DNA of 64,000 nucleotides from Sva-07 sp035527095 (lineage in GTDB: Bacteria; Actinomycetota; Acidimicrobiia; Acidimicrobiales; Ilumatobacteraceae): positions 1-64,000 of the forward strand of contig DATLBC010000138.1 of the NCBI GenBank assembly GCA_035527095.1, given 5' to 3'. Made by a program: the position numbers and the translations under genes. The notes under the pieces were generated by a model, which searched no databases, was not told where the DNA came from, and saw only the letters and a program-made list of their open reading frames with translations. Of this stretch, positions 26,425 through 34,945 are shown in pieces. Positions within the stretch are counted from its first letter, which is position 1; each line of letters starts with the position of its first letter.

Positions 26425-28044
26425 ATGGCAGAGATCTCGGGACACGCTGGGCAGCAAGCGGTGGCGGCGATTGCTGCGTATGGCACTGACGTGATGTTCA
26501 CGCTCAACGGTGGCCACATCTGGCCGCTCTACGACGCGGCGCGCGACCAGGGCATGCGTGTGGTCGACACGCGCCACGAGCAGTCGGCGACGTTCGCGGC
26601 CGAGGCATACGCCAAGCTGACCCGACGGCCCGGATTCGCGGCGTTGACCGCTGGTCCGGGCATCACCAACGGCGTGTCGGCGATCACCTCTGCGCACTTG
26701 AACGGCTCGCCCGTCGTGGTGCTCGGCGGGCGGGCGCCGCAGGGTCGATGGGGTGCAGGGTCGTTGCAGGAACTCGACCACGTTCCGATCGTGTCGTCGA
26801 TCACGAAGATGGCTGCAACGGTGACCGATCCCCAGCAGGCGGGCGCGTTGGTGCACGAAGCAGCCCGCCTCGCGATCGAGCCGCACCGGGGCCCGACGTT
26901 CCTCGACTTTCCGCTCGACGTGTTCGGTCCGGCGAGCGGAGATGTCCCCGAGGTCGGTTCGTGCGACGGGATGGGCGCAGCACCCGATGACACAGCGGTC
27001 GCGTCTCTCGCAGCGCTGGTCGCCGGTGCCGAGCGGCCGGCGTTTCTGGTCGGTTCCGATGTCTACTGGGATGGCGCCTGGGACGAACTCGCTGCTGCCG
27101 CAGCGAACCTCGGCGTGCCGTGTTTCTTCAACGGGATGGGCCGCGGGTTGTTGCCTGCGGACCACGAGTTGGCATTCCTGCGTACCCGCGGTCTGCTGAA
27201 GCAACGAGCGGATGTGGTCGTCGTGCTCGGCACCCCGCTCGACTTCCGGCTCGGATTCGGCCGGTTCGGCAGTGCCACCGTGGCCCATGCGGTCGACGCG
27301 GAGTCGCAGCGAGCAGGTCACGTCGACGTGCTCACGGTGGCAGGGGATCTCCGTCTCACGCTGCGTGGCCTTGCGGAGTACGCCGGCGATCGGGTCGATC
27401 ACTCCGGCTGGATCGCGGAGCTCCGTGAGACCGAGTCGGCCGCAACCGCCGGCGAAGTCGCGTTGATGGAGGCCGACGATGCGCCGATCAAGCCGAGCCG
27501 AATCTATGGAGAGCTGCGAAAGCGCCTCGAACGTGATGCCGTGGTCATCTGTGACGGAGGCGACTTCGCGTCCTACGCCGGCAAGTTCATCGAGGTGTAC
27601 GAGCCGGGTGGCTGGCTCGACACGGGACCCTACGGATGTCTCGGCAACGGGCTGGGCTATGCGATCGCGGCCCGCGTCGTGCGGCCGTCGTCGCAGGTGG
27701 TGCTGCTGCTCGGCGACGGAGCGGCAGGATTCAGTCTGATGGACGTCGACTCGCTCGTCCGGCACGGTCTGCCGGTGGTCATGATCGTCGGCAACAACGG
27801 GATGTGGGGCCTCGAAAAGCATCCGATGCAGGCGATCTACGGCTGGGACGTGGCGTGCGATCTCCAGCCCGAGCTGCGGTACGACGACGTGGTCACGGCA
27901 CTCGGCGGTGGCGGCGAGACGGTGTCGTCGCCTGGCGACATCGGCCCGGCGCTCGACCGGGCGTTCGCAAGTGGTGTTCCGTACCTCGTCAACGTGCTCA
28001 CCGACCCCGGCGACGTCTACCCCCGCTCCAGCAACCTCGCCTAG
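26425..28044 (+). CDS. thiamine-diphosphate-dependent enzyme, acetolactate synthase-like
   Basis: A 539-residue protein of the acetolactate synthase/2-hydroxyacyl-CoA lyase superfamily. The N-terminal domain carries the TPP-activating Glu in DTRHEQSATFAAEAYAKLT near residue 47; the C-terminal domain has the TPP-Mg motif from GDGAAGFSLMD to NN near residues 430-460. It is not adjacent to an ilvN regulatory subunit or to other branched-chain genes, so true acetolactate synthase is doubtful; 2-hydroxyacyl-CoA lyase or oxalyl-CoA decarboxylase are alternatives. Transcription is probably leaderless from TACGGT at 26411. Confidence 0.85.
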   Translation: MAEISGHAGQQAVAAIAAYGTDVMFTLNGGHIWPLYDAARDQGMRVVDTRHEQSATFAAEAYAKLTRRPGFAALTAGPGITNGVSAITSAHLNGSPVVVLGGRAPQGRWGAGSLQELDHVPIVSSITKMAATVTDPQQAGALVHEAARLAIEPHRGPTFLDFPLDVFGPASGDVPEVGSCDGMGAAPDDTAVASLAALVAGAERPAFLVGSDVYWDGAWDELAAAAANLGVPCFFNGMGRGLLPADHELAFLRTRGLLKQRADVVVVLGTPLDFRLGFGRFGSATVAHAVDAESQRAGHVDVLTVAGDLRLTLRGLAEYAGDRVDHSGWIAELRETESAATAGEVALMEADDAPIKPSRIYGELRKRLERDAVVICDGGDFASYAGKFIEVYEPGGWLDTGPYGCLGNGLGYAIAARVVRPSSQVVLLLGDGAAGFSLMDVDSLVRHGLPVVMIVGNNGMWGLEKHPMQAIYGWDVACDLQPELRYDDVVTALGGGGETVSSPGDIGPALDRAFASGVPYLVNVLTDPGDVYPRSSNLA

Positions 28045-28082
28045 CGGTCACGCCGCTGCCCGGCGCCGCCTCACCGGTGGTG

Positions 28083-28466
28083 TCAGGAGGCGCAGCACTT
28101 CGACATGAAGCGCTCGACGTCGACCACGACACGGGTGATCTTGCCTGCCGCGACCAATCCGCCAGGATCGGATGCCGAGACGGTGAACTTCAGTCGGCGT
28201 CCGTCGATCTTCTCGAGCACCGCTTCGGCGACGACCTCGGCCCCGATGGGAGTGGGCTGGAGGTGATCGAACTGGATGCGCATGCCGACCGAGGTGCTGC
28301 CCGCGTCGAGGGCGCTGGAGATGGCGTTGCAGCACGCTTCCTCGCACAGCGCGACGAGCCGCGGTGAGCCGAGGACTTCAACGATCCCGGAGCCGAGCGC
28401 GAGAGCGGTGTCGCCCTCGGTGACCACGAGCTTGGCGTCGCCGCGCATTCCAGTTTCGAGATTCAC
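28083..28466 (-). CDS. hotdog-fold thioesterase (FlK-like)
   Basis: A 127-residue hotdog protein. The pattern GSPRLVALCEEACCNAI then MRIQFDHLQPTPIGAEV and LKFTVSASDPGG matches fluoroacetyl-CoA thioesterase-like proteins, with the Glu of CEEA and the His of FDHL at the catalytic positions. These hydrolyse short acyl-CoAs; a natural substrate is not evident. The GTG at 28466 is preferred to an upstream ATG because TAGCGT (28474-28479, minus strand) lies seven bases before it. It ends with a CC pair of cysteines (SKCCAS). Confidence 0.78.
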   Translation of the reverse strand: MNLETGMRGDAKLVVTEGDTALALGSGIVEVLGSPRLVALCEEACCNAISSALDAGSTSVGMRIQFDHLQPTPIGAEVVAEAVLEKIDGRRLKFTVSASDPGGLVAAGKITRVVVDVERFMSKCCAS

Positions 28467-28473
28467 GGAGGCA

Positions 28474-28479
28474 ACGCTA
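28474..28479 (-). promoter_or_regulatory. -10 hexamer for the hotdog thioesterase
   Basis: TAGCGT on the minus strand is seven bases before the GTG at 28466, which decides the start. Confidence 0.45.
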
Positions 28480-28500
28480 ACAAGCATGCGCGGGTGAACG

Positions 28501-28525
28501 CACGAGATGTGCCAGGCACGTCGTG
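28501..28525. promoter_or_regulatory. imperfect palindrome in the tldD promoter (possible operator)
   Basis: GTGCCAGGCAC (28509-28519) is flanked by CACGA and TCGTG. It covers the expected -35 region for the -10 hexamer TAAGCT at 28530-28535, and lies between divergent genes. The core resembles the palindrome at 7133-7145. Confidence 0.35.
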
Positions 28526-28529
28526 TACG

Positions 28530-28535
28530 TAAGCT
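28530..28535 (+). promoter_or_regulatory. -10 hexamer for tldD
   Basis: TAAGCT is seven bases before the GTG at 28543. Confidence 0.4.
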
Positions 28536-28542
28536 CGGCGGC

Positions 28543-29931
28543 GTGATCGAACGAGACGTCCTACAACGAGTACTCGCCGGCGCAGTCGGTGCCGGAGCCG
28601 AGTTCGCCGAGGTCTACGCCGAGGACAAGCGGTCGACATCGGCCGGGCTCGATGACGGGCGAATCGAACAGGTGTCGAGCGGGCGCGATCGTGGCGCGGG
28701 CATTCGTGTGGTCGCTGGCGAGACGACCGGCTTCGCCTACACCTCCGATCTGTCCGAGCCGGGTCTGACGGCAGCGGCATCGGCGGCGGCCGCTGCGGCG
28801 AGGACGGGCGGCGGTGGTGTCCGAACGATCGCCCTGACCCCGTCGGCGCCACACCGCCCGAACAACGTCGAACGCGACCCGGACACCGTCGCCAAGGCGA
28901 CAAAGGTCGAGTTGCTGCTTCGGATGAACGAGGCCGCTCGATCGTTCGGCCCCGAGATCGTGCAGGTCTCTGCCGGGTACGGCGACAGCCGCAAGCAGGT
29001 ACTGGTCGCCAACACCGAGGGTGTGCTCGCCGACGACGAGATCGTGCGCACCCTGCTGCGCGTCAGCGCGGTCGCCGACGGCGACACCGGCATGCAGACC
29101 GGCTACCAGTCGATGGGCCACACGATCGGGTTCGAGGTGTTCGACCAGGTCGACGTCGAAGAGCTGGCGCGCGAAGCGGCGCGGCAGGCGATCACGAAGC
29201 TCCGCGCCCGACCCGCGCCGTCGGGCTCGATGCCGGTCGTGATCAAACACGGCACCGGTGGCGTGTTGTTCCACGAGGCCTGTGGTCACGGTCTCGAAGC
29301 GGATCACATTCAGAAGGGCGCGAGCGTCTACGCCGGCAAGGTTGGACAGCAGGTGGCGTCGCCGCTCGTCACGCTCGTCGACGACGGGACGATGGCGGGG
29401 GAGTGGGGCACGCTCGGCTTCGACGACGAGGGCCACATCACGCAACGCAACGTGTTGATCGAGGACGGCATCCTGACCGACTACATGTGGGACTTCCTGC
29501 GGGCTCGCAAGGACGGCCGTCCGCAGTCCGGAAACGGACGCCGCCAGAGCTATCAGCACCTGCCGATGGTGCGTATGACGAACACGTTCGTGCTCGATGG
29601 GCCCGACGATCCCGACGACATCATCTCCTCGACACCGAACGGGGTGTACGTCGCCAAGCTGGGTGGTGGGTCGGTGAACACGGCGTCGGGCGACTTCGTC
29701 TTCGGCATGACCGAGGCGTACCTCATCGAGAACGGCGAGATCACCGAACCGCTGCGTGATGGCAACCTGATCGGCAACGGCCCGAAGGTGCTCGCCGACA
29801 TCGACATGCTCGCCAACGACTTCGCCATGGGCAGCCCCGGCACGTGCGGCAAGGACGGCCAAGGCGTTCCCGTCGGCGACGGCCAACCGACCCTCCGTGT
29901 GAAGTCCCTCACCGTCGGCGGCACGGCATGA
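28543..29931 (+). CDS. tldD: TldD-family metalloprotease subunit
   Basis: TldD forms a heterodimeric protease with TldE (PmbA), processing small peptides such as modified peptides and antitoxins. The 462-residue product has the zinc motif HEACGHGLEAD at about residues 244-254, in which the HExxxH histidines bind zinc, and the C-terminal segment GSPGTCGKDGQGVPVGDGQP. The GTG at 28543 is chosen from the -10 spacing and the family start. The partner gene follows 46 bases later. Confidence 0.93.
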   Translation: MIERDVLQRVLAGAVGAGAEFAEVYAEDKRSTSAGLDDGRIEQVSSGRDRGAGIRVVAGETTGFAYTSDLSEPGLTAAASAAAAAARTGGGGVRTIALTPSAPHRPNNVERDPDTVAKATKVELLLRMNEAARSFGPEIVQVSAGYGDSRKQVLVANTEGVLADDEIVRTLLRVSAVADGDTGMQTGYQSMGHTIGFEVFDQVDVEELAREAARQAITKLRARPAPSGSMPVVIKHGTGGVLFHEACGHGLEADHIQKGASVYAGKVGQQVASPLVTLVDDGTMAGEWGTLGFDDEGHITQRNVLIEDGILTDYMWDFLRARKDGRPQSGNGRRQSYQHLPMVRMTNTFVLDGPDDPDDIISSTPNGVYVAKLGGGSVNTASGDFVFGMTEAYLIENGEITEPLRDGNLIGNGPKVLADIDMLANDFAMGSPGTCGKDGQGVPVGDGQPTLRVKSLTVGGTA

Positions 29932-29962
29932 AGTGCAGCACGGGTCTGACCCGTGTTGTCAT
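29932..29962. repeat. 31-bp palindromic element between tldD and pmbA
   Basis: It begins at the base after the tldD stop. The core CACGGGTCTGACCCGTG is perfect over seven paired bases, and 10 of 14 arm positions pair. Its right arm, read in reverse complement (ATGACAACACGGGT), is identical to the left arm of the element at 56252. It sits inside an operon, so it is probably not a full terminator. Confidence 0.7.
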
Positions 29963-29977
29963 CCGAGGGGCCGAACG

Positions 29978-31342
29978 GTGAGTCGGTTCGAGAGCGAATT
30001 GCAGGTGGTTGCCGATCGCGTGGTCGAACAGGCCGGCGCCGGAGAGCAGATCGAGGCCTTCGTCGCTCGCGGCGGCGAGACCGAGGTACGGGTCTACGAG
30101 GGTGACGTCGAGCACTTCGTGTCGGCCCAGAGCGAGGGCATCGGGATCCGCGTGATCCGCGATGGTCGCACCGGCTTCGCGTACGCCGGCACGCTCGACG
30201 AGTCGGCGATCGCCGAGGTGTTGGCCGAGGCGCGGGACAACGTGCAGTTCGGCACCGTCGACGAGTGGGCGGCGCTCGCCGAGCCCGACGGCGTGGCGGT
30301 CACCGAGCAGTCACTGTGGAACGACGATCTGGCCGCGTACCCGACCGATCGCAAGATCGACCTCGCGAAGGAACTCGAGAAGCTCGCCAGCGGAAGTGAT
30401 CCGCGTGTGCGCGTCGACGACTCGAACTACGCCGACGCTCACGGTGAATCGGCGGTTGCCTCCACCACCGGGATCCGCATGTCGGGGCGTGAGAACGGCT
30501 GCTATGTGTCGGTGTCGACGCTCGCCGACGAAGGCGAGGGCGACGACGCCGAGACCCAGACCGGGTTCGGGTTCTCCGTCGGTCGCTCGCCCGACGAGTT
30601 CGACCTCGACCGAGCCGCCAGCGAGGCCGTCGACCGGGCAACCCGCTTGCTCGGTGCCACCCAGCCGCCGAGCCGTCGGGTGACGGTTGTGCTCGACCCG
30701 TTCGTCACCGCGCAGTTCCTCGGGGTGATCTCGTCCACGCTCAATGGCGAGGCGGTCGTCAAAGGCCGGTCGCTGTTCCGTGACCGGATCGGCGAGACCG
30801 TCGCCGCACCGTTCGTGACCCTCGTCGACGATCCGACCAATCCGAAGGCGTACACCGCCACCGACGTCGACGGCGAGGGCCTTGCCGGGCGCCGCAACGT
30901 GCTGATCGAAGACGGTGTCCTGCGCCAGTTCGTCCACAACTCGTATTCGGCTCGTCGGGCTGGGACCGTGTCGACCGGCAATGCGACGCGTGGGGGCTTC
31001 GCCGGAACGCCGGGTGTCGGCTGTCTGGCATTGTCGCTCGTGCCCGGGAGGCGCACTCAGGAACAACTGGTCGCGGACGTCGATGACGGACTGCTCGTGC
31101 AGCAGATGCAGGGGCTCCATTCGGGCGTCAACCCGATCAGTGGCGATTTCTCCACGGGTGCCGCTGGGCTGCTGATCCAGAACGGGAGTGTGGGTGCCCC
31201 GGTGCGAGAGATCACGATCGCGTCGACCCTGCAGCGGATGCTGCTCGACATCGTCGAGGTCGGTGGCGACCTCGAATGGCTGCCGATGCGGTCGGCAGGC
31301 ATGAGTCTCGTCATTCGCGACGTCACGATGTCGGGCTCCTGA
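29978..31342 (+). CDS. pmbA: PmbA/TldE-family protease subunit
   Basis: The 454-residue partner of TldD lacks the HExxxH zinc motif, as TldE subunits do, but shares the fold: GIGIRVIRDGRTGFAYAGTL near residue 50, SGRENGCYVSVSTLA and the C-terminal GVNPISGDFSTGAAGLLI with VREITIA. The GTG at 29978 is taken because an upstream GTG at 29933 lies inside the palindrome. The PHP-domain gene follows 17 bases later. Confidence 0.9.
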   Translation: MSRFESELQVVADRVVEQAGAGEQIEAFVARGGETEVRVYEGDVEHFVSAQSEGIGIRVIRDGRTGFAYAGTLDESAIAEVLAEARDNVQFGTVDEWAALAEPDGVAVTEQSLWNDDLAAYPTDRKIDLAKELEKLASGSDPRVRVDDSNYADAHGESAVASTTGIRMSGRENGCYVSVSTLADEGEGDDAETQTGFGFSVGRSPDEFDLDRAASEAVDRATRLLGATQPPSRRVTVVLDPFVTAQFLGVISSTLNGEAVVKGRSLFRDRIGETVAAPFVTLVDDPTNPKAYTATDVDGEGLAGRRNVLIEDGVLRQFVHNSYSARRAGTVSTGNATRGGFAGTPGVGCLALSLVPGRRTQEQLVADVDDGLLVQQMQGLHSGVNPISGDFSTGAAGLLIQNGSVGAPVREITIASTLQRMLLDIVEVGGDLEWLPMRSAGMSLVIRDVTMSGS

Positions 31343-31359
31343 GGCCGAGCGGACCCTCG

Positions 31360-32067
31360 ATGCCTGCCGCGACCCCGGAGGCGGTCGGCCGCCACCCGCA
31401 CCTCGCCGCAGTGGTGCGCACGGGCCGTGTGCGCGTCGATCTCCACACTCACACCATGTGGAGTGGCGACTCGACGACGACCCCGGAGGAGTTCGCTGCT
31501 GCGGTCGACGCGAGCGGGCTCGATGTCGTCTGCGTCACCGACCACAACTCCATCGATGGTGCCGCCGAGTTGCGGGACCGACTTGCCTGCCGGGTGATCG
31601 TCGGCGAGGAACTTCGCACTGCTGCGGGCGAGATCATCGGGCTGTTCCTCACCGAACGCGTGCCGATGGGGATCTCGCACATCGAGGCGGCCAAGGCGAT
31701 TCGAGACCAGGGCGGCGTGGTGTACATCCCTCACCCGTTCGACCCGATGCGTCGAAATCTGAGCGAGGCCGCGTTGTACGAGTTGGCGGAGACCGACCTG
31801 ATCGACGCCGTGGAAGTGCTCAACGCGAAGACCTCGCTGACCAGCCTCAACCGACGCGCCGCTGAGTTCGCGGCCGAGTTCGGCATCGTCGCCGGCGCTG
31901 GGAGCGATGGCCATGTTCCGGACGCGCTGGGGGCCGCATTCGTCGAGATGCCCGATTTCGACACGCCGATGGAGTTCCTCGCGTCGCTCGCCCGGGGTCA
32001 GGTGGTCGGCCACCACTGGGACGAACCTCGAGCCTGGACACCGCGCGTCGTCCCGTCCGTCACGTGA
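31360..32067 (+). CDS. PHP-domain phosphoesterase
   Basis: A 235-residue PHP-domain protein. The metal-binding motif VDLHTHTMWSGD is near residue 28, VTDHNSID near 58, a Glu in VGEELRT, IPHPFD near 125 and GSDGHVPD near 188, matching the YciV/TrpH type that acts on nucleotides or 3'-phosphorylated oligonucleotides. It follows pmbA closely and precedes uppP by 94 bases. The exact substrate is unknown. Confidence 0.85.
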   Translation: MPAATPEAVGRHPHLAAVVRTGRVRVDLHTHTMWSGDSTTTPEEFAAAVDASGLDVVCVTDHNSIDGAAELRDRLACRVIVGEELRTAAGEIIGLFLTERVPMGISHIEAAKAIRDQGGVVYIPHPFDPMRRNLSEAALYELAETDLIDAVEVLNAKTSLTSLNRRAAEFAAEFGIVAGAGSDGHVPDALGAAFVEMPDFDTPMEFLASLARGQVVGHHWDEPRAWTPRVVPSVT

Positions 32068-32078
32068 CTCGGGCCTCG

Positions 32079-32110
32079 ATGCCCACGCGGGCCCGACCCG
32101 TGATGTGTGA
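32079..32110. repeat. degenerate palindrome after the PHP gene
   Basis: The core GCGGGCCCGACCCGTGATGT resembles the right arm of the 31-bp elements (ACCCGnGATGT), but the arms pair poorly. It is a possible decayed member of that family. Confidence 0.3.
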
Positions 32111-32161
32111 CGCGTGATGTGATCGTCGGTTCGGGGCTGCCGGGGTGTAGACAAGACGACC

Positions 32162-32989
32162 GTGCCGATCTATCAGGCCATCATTCTCGGCATCGTCCAG
32201 GGACTCTCGGAGTTCTTGCCCATCTCGTCCAGCGGGCACCTGTTGCTGGTGCCCTGGTTTGCCGGCTGGGAAGAGATCGACCCGTCGATCAAGAAGTCGT
32301 TCGACGTCGCGCTGCACCTCGGCACGCTGGTGGCAGTCGTCGGGTACTTCTGGCATGACGTCAGCACCTATGTGGTCGAGGGCACCAAGCTCGTGTTCCA
32401 TCGCAAGGTGCCGCCGACGACGGACGGCAAACTCGCGTGGCTGTTCGTGCTCGCCACGCTGCCCGCGGCGGCTGTTGGTGCGTTGTTCGAGGACCAGATC
32501 GACAATCGCCTCGGCACGCCCGTGATCATCGGCATCTCGCTGATCGTCTTCGGCATCGTGATGGCGATTGCCGACCGCACGCTCGGCCGCCGAAAGGTCG
32601 AGGACTTCCACGCCAAGGACGCATTGCTGGTCGGCGCGGCACAGGCACTGGCACTCAACCCCGGCACCTCACGGTCAGGGATCACGATGACCGCCGGGCG
32701 ATTCCTCGGGTTCGACCGTGACGCGGCGGTGCGCATCAGCTTCGTCATGTCGATTCCGGTGATCTTCGGCGCGGTCGTGTTCAAGGCCGGGGGTCTGATC
32801 AGCGATGGCATCCCCGAGGGATTCGCGGTGCCGCTGGTTGTCGGCATCATCAGTTCGGGACTGTCGGGTTGGTTGGCCGTGTGGGGAACGATCCGGATCG
32901 TGCGGACGCACAGCTTCATGCCGTTCGTGATCTATCGGATCGTCCTCGGCGTGGTCGTGCTGGTCGTGGCCGCCACCAGCCTGCGTTGA
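32162..32989 (+). CDS. uppP: undecaprenyl-diphosphatase
   Basis: UppP (BacA) dephosphorylates undecaprenyl diphosphate to recycle the lipid carrier for cell-wall synthesis. The 275-residue polytopic product has the two family motifs, QGLSEFLPISSSGHL near residue 15 and NPGTSRSGIT near residue 165, with the catalytic Glu, Ser and Arg. A GTG start is used; the region TAGACA 9 bases upstream is a weak -10. It converges on the SAF-domain gene. Confidence 0.95.
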   Translation: MPIYQAIILGIVQGLSEFLPISSSGHLLLVPWFAGWEEIDPSIKKSFDVALHLGTLVAVVGYFWHDVSTYVVEGTKLVFHRKVPPTTDGKLAWLFVLATLPAAAVGALFEDQIDNRLGTPVIIGISLIVFGIVMAIADRTLGRRKVEDFHAKDALLVGAAQALALNPGTSRSGITMTAGRFLGFDRDAAVRISFVMSIPVIFGAVVFKAGGLISDGIPEGFAVPLVVGIISSGLSGWLAVWGTIRIVRTHSFMPFVIYRIVLGVVVLVVAATSLR

Positions 32990-32998
32990 CGCCCAACC

Positions 32999-33571
32999 TC
33001 ACGGCACATAGAGCAGGCTGGCGATGCCCTGCTGGGCGGCGGCCGCGACGATCGGGCCGTCGCGTTCGTTGACTGCCACGAAGACGACGTCGTCGACCAC
33101 ACCGGTGACCATCGCGGCCTCGGCGAGGAGGACACCGTCGGCACTCACCTTCACGGCAAGCCCGGCGTCGACGCTGCGGGCAAGCGGGTCGGACACGGCA
33201 ACGACGATGGTCCCCGGCTCGGCCAACGCCGCCGGCCCGGTCCGGCTGCTGAGGTCGAGGTCGGTCAGCACCTCGCCGATTGCGAGGCGTTGCCGGACGA
33301 CGGCCCCGTGGGGAATCTTCTCGAGCGTCCCCTCCGGCAGGGCGGCCAGCGGGAGCGCGACAGGTTCGGCATCGATCGGATCACCGGGTTCGTGAGATCG
33401 GCTCGCAACCAACACGGTGCGAGTCGTGCCCCACCGGTCGCGTGCGGTGGCGATCGACGCCATCTGGCCGTACACGGTCAGTGCAGCGACGCCGGCGAGG
33501 GCGGCCACGACGAGCCAGTAGATCCAGGGGCGTCTGGCGAGTACGAGTCGGGCTCGGGCCGCGACGTGCAT
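32999..33571 (-). CDS. membrane-anchored SAF-domain protein
   Basis: The 190-residue product has a basic N-terminus, one membrane segment (IYWLVVAALAGVAALTVYG, about 18-36) and then a SAF domain (VLVASRSHEPGDPIDAEPVAL to IGEVLTDLDL), followed by a second small beta-rich region with VAVSDPLARSV. CpaB/RcpC-type pilus assembly and flagellar FlgA proteins share this domain, but no pilus gene is nearby. In other actinobacteria a SAF protein often lies near the FmdB/Ruc gene, as here. A GAGGAG ribosome site precedes the ATG. Confidence 0.8.
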   Translation of the reverse strand: MHVAARARLVLARRPWIYWLVVAALAGVAALTVYGQMASIATARDRWGTTRTVLVASRSHEPGDPIDAEPVALPLAALPEGTLEKIPHGAVVRQRLAIGEVLTDLDLSSRTGPAALAEPGTIVVAVSDPLARSVDAGLAVKVSADGVLLAEAAMVTGVVDDVVFVAVNERDGPIVAAAAQQGIASLLYVP

Positions 33572-33646
33572 GGGGGTCTCCTCGGATCGGCGGGCGATCG
33601 GAGGGAGTCGGTCGATGCCGACGCTATCGAGGTTGGAGTGCGTTCG

Positions 33647-34033
33647 TCAGGTGGTGGACGAGGAACTCGCACCGCTCGATGAGGAGCTCGAGCTGTCGGA
33701 CTTCGTCGACGACGAGGAACTGGTGTCGGACGACGAGGAACCGCTGTCAGACGACGAGGAACCGCTGTCAGACGACGAACTCGAGCCCTTCGAGTCCTTC
33801 GAGTCCTTCGAAGTCGTCGATGGAGTCGTCGACGACGACTTCTTGCCGCGGTTGTCGGTCTTGAAGAAGCCGGAACCCTTGAACGTGACACCCACGGGTG
33901 TGAAGACCTTCTTCACGGGGAGTACCTCGCCGCTGTCGGGATGGGCGATCTCGGTCAGGTTGTCATCGTGGAAGCCCTGCTGGACCTCGATGGTCTCGCC
34001 GGTGTCGACGAACTTGTAGACGTAGGTTGGCAT
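33647..34033 (-). CDS. FmdB/Ruc-like serine-rich protein without zinc cysteines
   Basis: The 128-residue product has an FmdB-type head (PTYVYKFVDTGETIEV at 2-17, then VGVTFKGSGFFKTDNR near 47-62) and a serine-rich tail from about residue 65. Position next to galU matches Rv0991c (Ruc), a mycobacterial redox-regulated chaperone that binds zinc through four cysteines. Here both CxxC sites are replaced (FVDTG and HPDSG) and the whole protein has no Cys, so zinc and disulfide switching cannot occur. The tail contains three 21-bp tandem repeats at 33708-33770. It diverges from galU with overlapping promoter elements. Confidence 0.8.
   Translation of the reverse strand: MPTYVYKFVDTGETIEVQQGFHDDNLTEIAHPDSGEVLPVKKVFTPVGVTFKGSGFFKTDNRGKKSSSTTPSTTSKDSKDSKGSSSSSDSGSSSSDSGSSSSDTSSSSSTKSDSSSSSSSGASSSSTT
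33708..33770 (-). repeat. three 21-bp tandem repeats in the serine-rich tail
   Basis: Units 33729-33749 and 33750-33770 are identical; 33708-33728 is diverged. Each encodes seven residues of the SGSSSSD type, indicating tail growth by repeat slippage. Confidence 0.8.
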
Positions 34034-34043
34034 CGAGCGAAGA

Positions 34044-34053
34044 AGGATATCGT
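34044..34053. promoter_or_regulatory. overlapping divergent -10 elements of fmdB-like gene and galU
   Basis: Plus-strand TATCGT (34048-34053) is seven bases before the galU ATG. Minus-strand TATCCT (34044-34049) is ten bases before the fmdB-like ATG. The hexamers overlap by two bases in a 27-base intergenic space. Confidence 0.45.
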
Positions 34054-34060
34054 CCAAGCC

Positions 34061-34927
34061 ATGCAGGTGCGCAGTGCTGTCATTCCCGCCGCTGGTCTGG
34101 GGACGCGCTTTCTCCCCGCCACCAAAGCCGTGCCGAAGGAGCTGTTCCCGATCGGCGACCAGCCTGCCATCCAGATCGTGATCGACGAGGCGCTCGGCGC
34201 CGGTTGTGATCACATCGTGATCGTCAGCAGCCGATCGAAGCCGGCGATCGATGCCTATTTCTCGCCCGATGCGGCGTTGCTGGACGCGCTCGAGGCCAAA
34301 GGGAAGTCCGACACAGCAGAGCGTTTGCGAGCGATCGGGCGCGACTGGCGTGTCGACATCGTGTACCAGGACGACCCGAAGGGACTCGGCCACGCCGTCG
34401 GTTGCGCCCGCGAAGCCGTCGGCAACGAACCGTTCGCGGTGCTGTTGCCCGACGAGCTGATGTCGAGTTCTGCGGTGCTCGCCCAGATGAACGGAGTGTG
34501 CGCGGCGACCGAGGGCAGTGTGGTCGCGGTCGTGAACGTGCCCCGCGAGCAGGTCAGTGCGTACGGCGTCATCGAACCAGCGGGCGAACTCACGCACGAT
34601 GGGGTGATCCCGGTGCGGGATCTCGTCGAGAAGCCGGCCCCCGAGGATGCACCCAGCAACTTCGTCCTCACGGGACGTTACGTCCTCACCGCTGATGCAT
34701 GGAACGAGATCGAGGCGCTCACGCCCGGCAGTGGCGGCGAACTGCAGCTGACCGACGCCTTGCGTGCGCAAGCAGCGCGCGCGCCCTTCCACGCCGTCGT
34801 GGCTGACGCGAGCCGCCTCGACACCGGAACGCCGCTGGGGTTCCTCACCGCCTCGATCGAACTCGGGCTGGCGAACCCCGAACTGGGTGCGGACCTGCGC
34901 GACTTCCTCCGCCGTCTCCACCTCTGA
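34061..34927 (+). CDS. galU: UTP-glucose-1-phosphate uridylyltransferase
   Basis: GalU makes UDP-glucose from UTP and glucose-1-phosphate. The 288-residue product begins RSAVIPAAGLGTRFLPATKA, the nucleotide-binding signature, and has VPKELFPIGDQP, the LLPDE segment near residue 128 and VEKPAPEDAPSN. Start 34061 is chosen because the -10 hexamer lies seven bases upstream, although the frame is open further. Its neighbour MoeA and the Ruc-like gene reproduce the mycobacterial Rv0991c-Rv0996 gene set. Confidence 0.95.
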   Translation: MQVRSAVIPAAGLGTRFLPATKAVPKELFPIGDQPAIQIVIDEALGAGCDHIVIVSSRSKPAIDAYFSPDAALLDALEAKGKSDTAERLRAIGRDWRVDIVYQDDPKGLGHAVGCAREAVGNEPFAVLLPDELMSSSAVLAQMNGVCAATEGSVVAVVNVPREQVSAYGVIEPAGELTHDGVIPVRDLVEKPAPEDAPSNFVLTGRYVLTADAWNEIEALTPGSGGELQLTDALRAQAARAPFHAVVADASRLDTGTPLGFLTASIELGLANPELGADLRDFLRRLHL

Positions 34928-34945
34928 GACCCGCCGTCGGCCGGC

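Noticed and set aside
26425..28044. Annotation as biosynthetic acetolactate synthase (ilvB)
   Set aside because: There is no regulatory subunit or branched-chain gene nearby, and the superfamily motifs fit several TPP enzymes equally.
28050..28090. GC-rich segment between the TPP and thioesterase genes as a terminator
   Set aside because: Only short imperfect pairings are visible, and no arm longer than five or six bases could be found.
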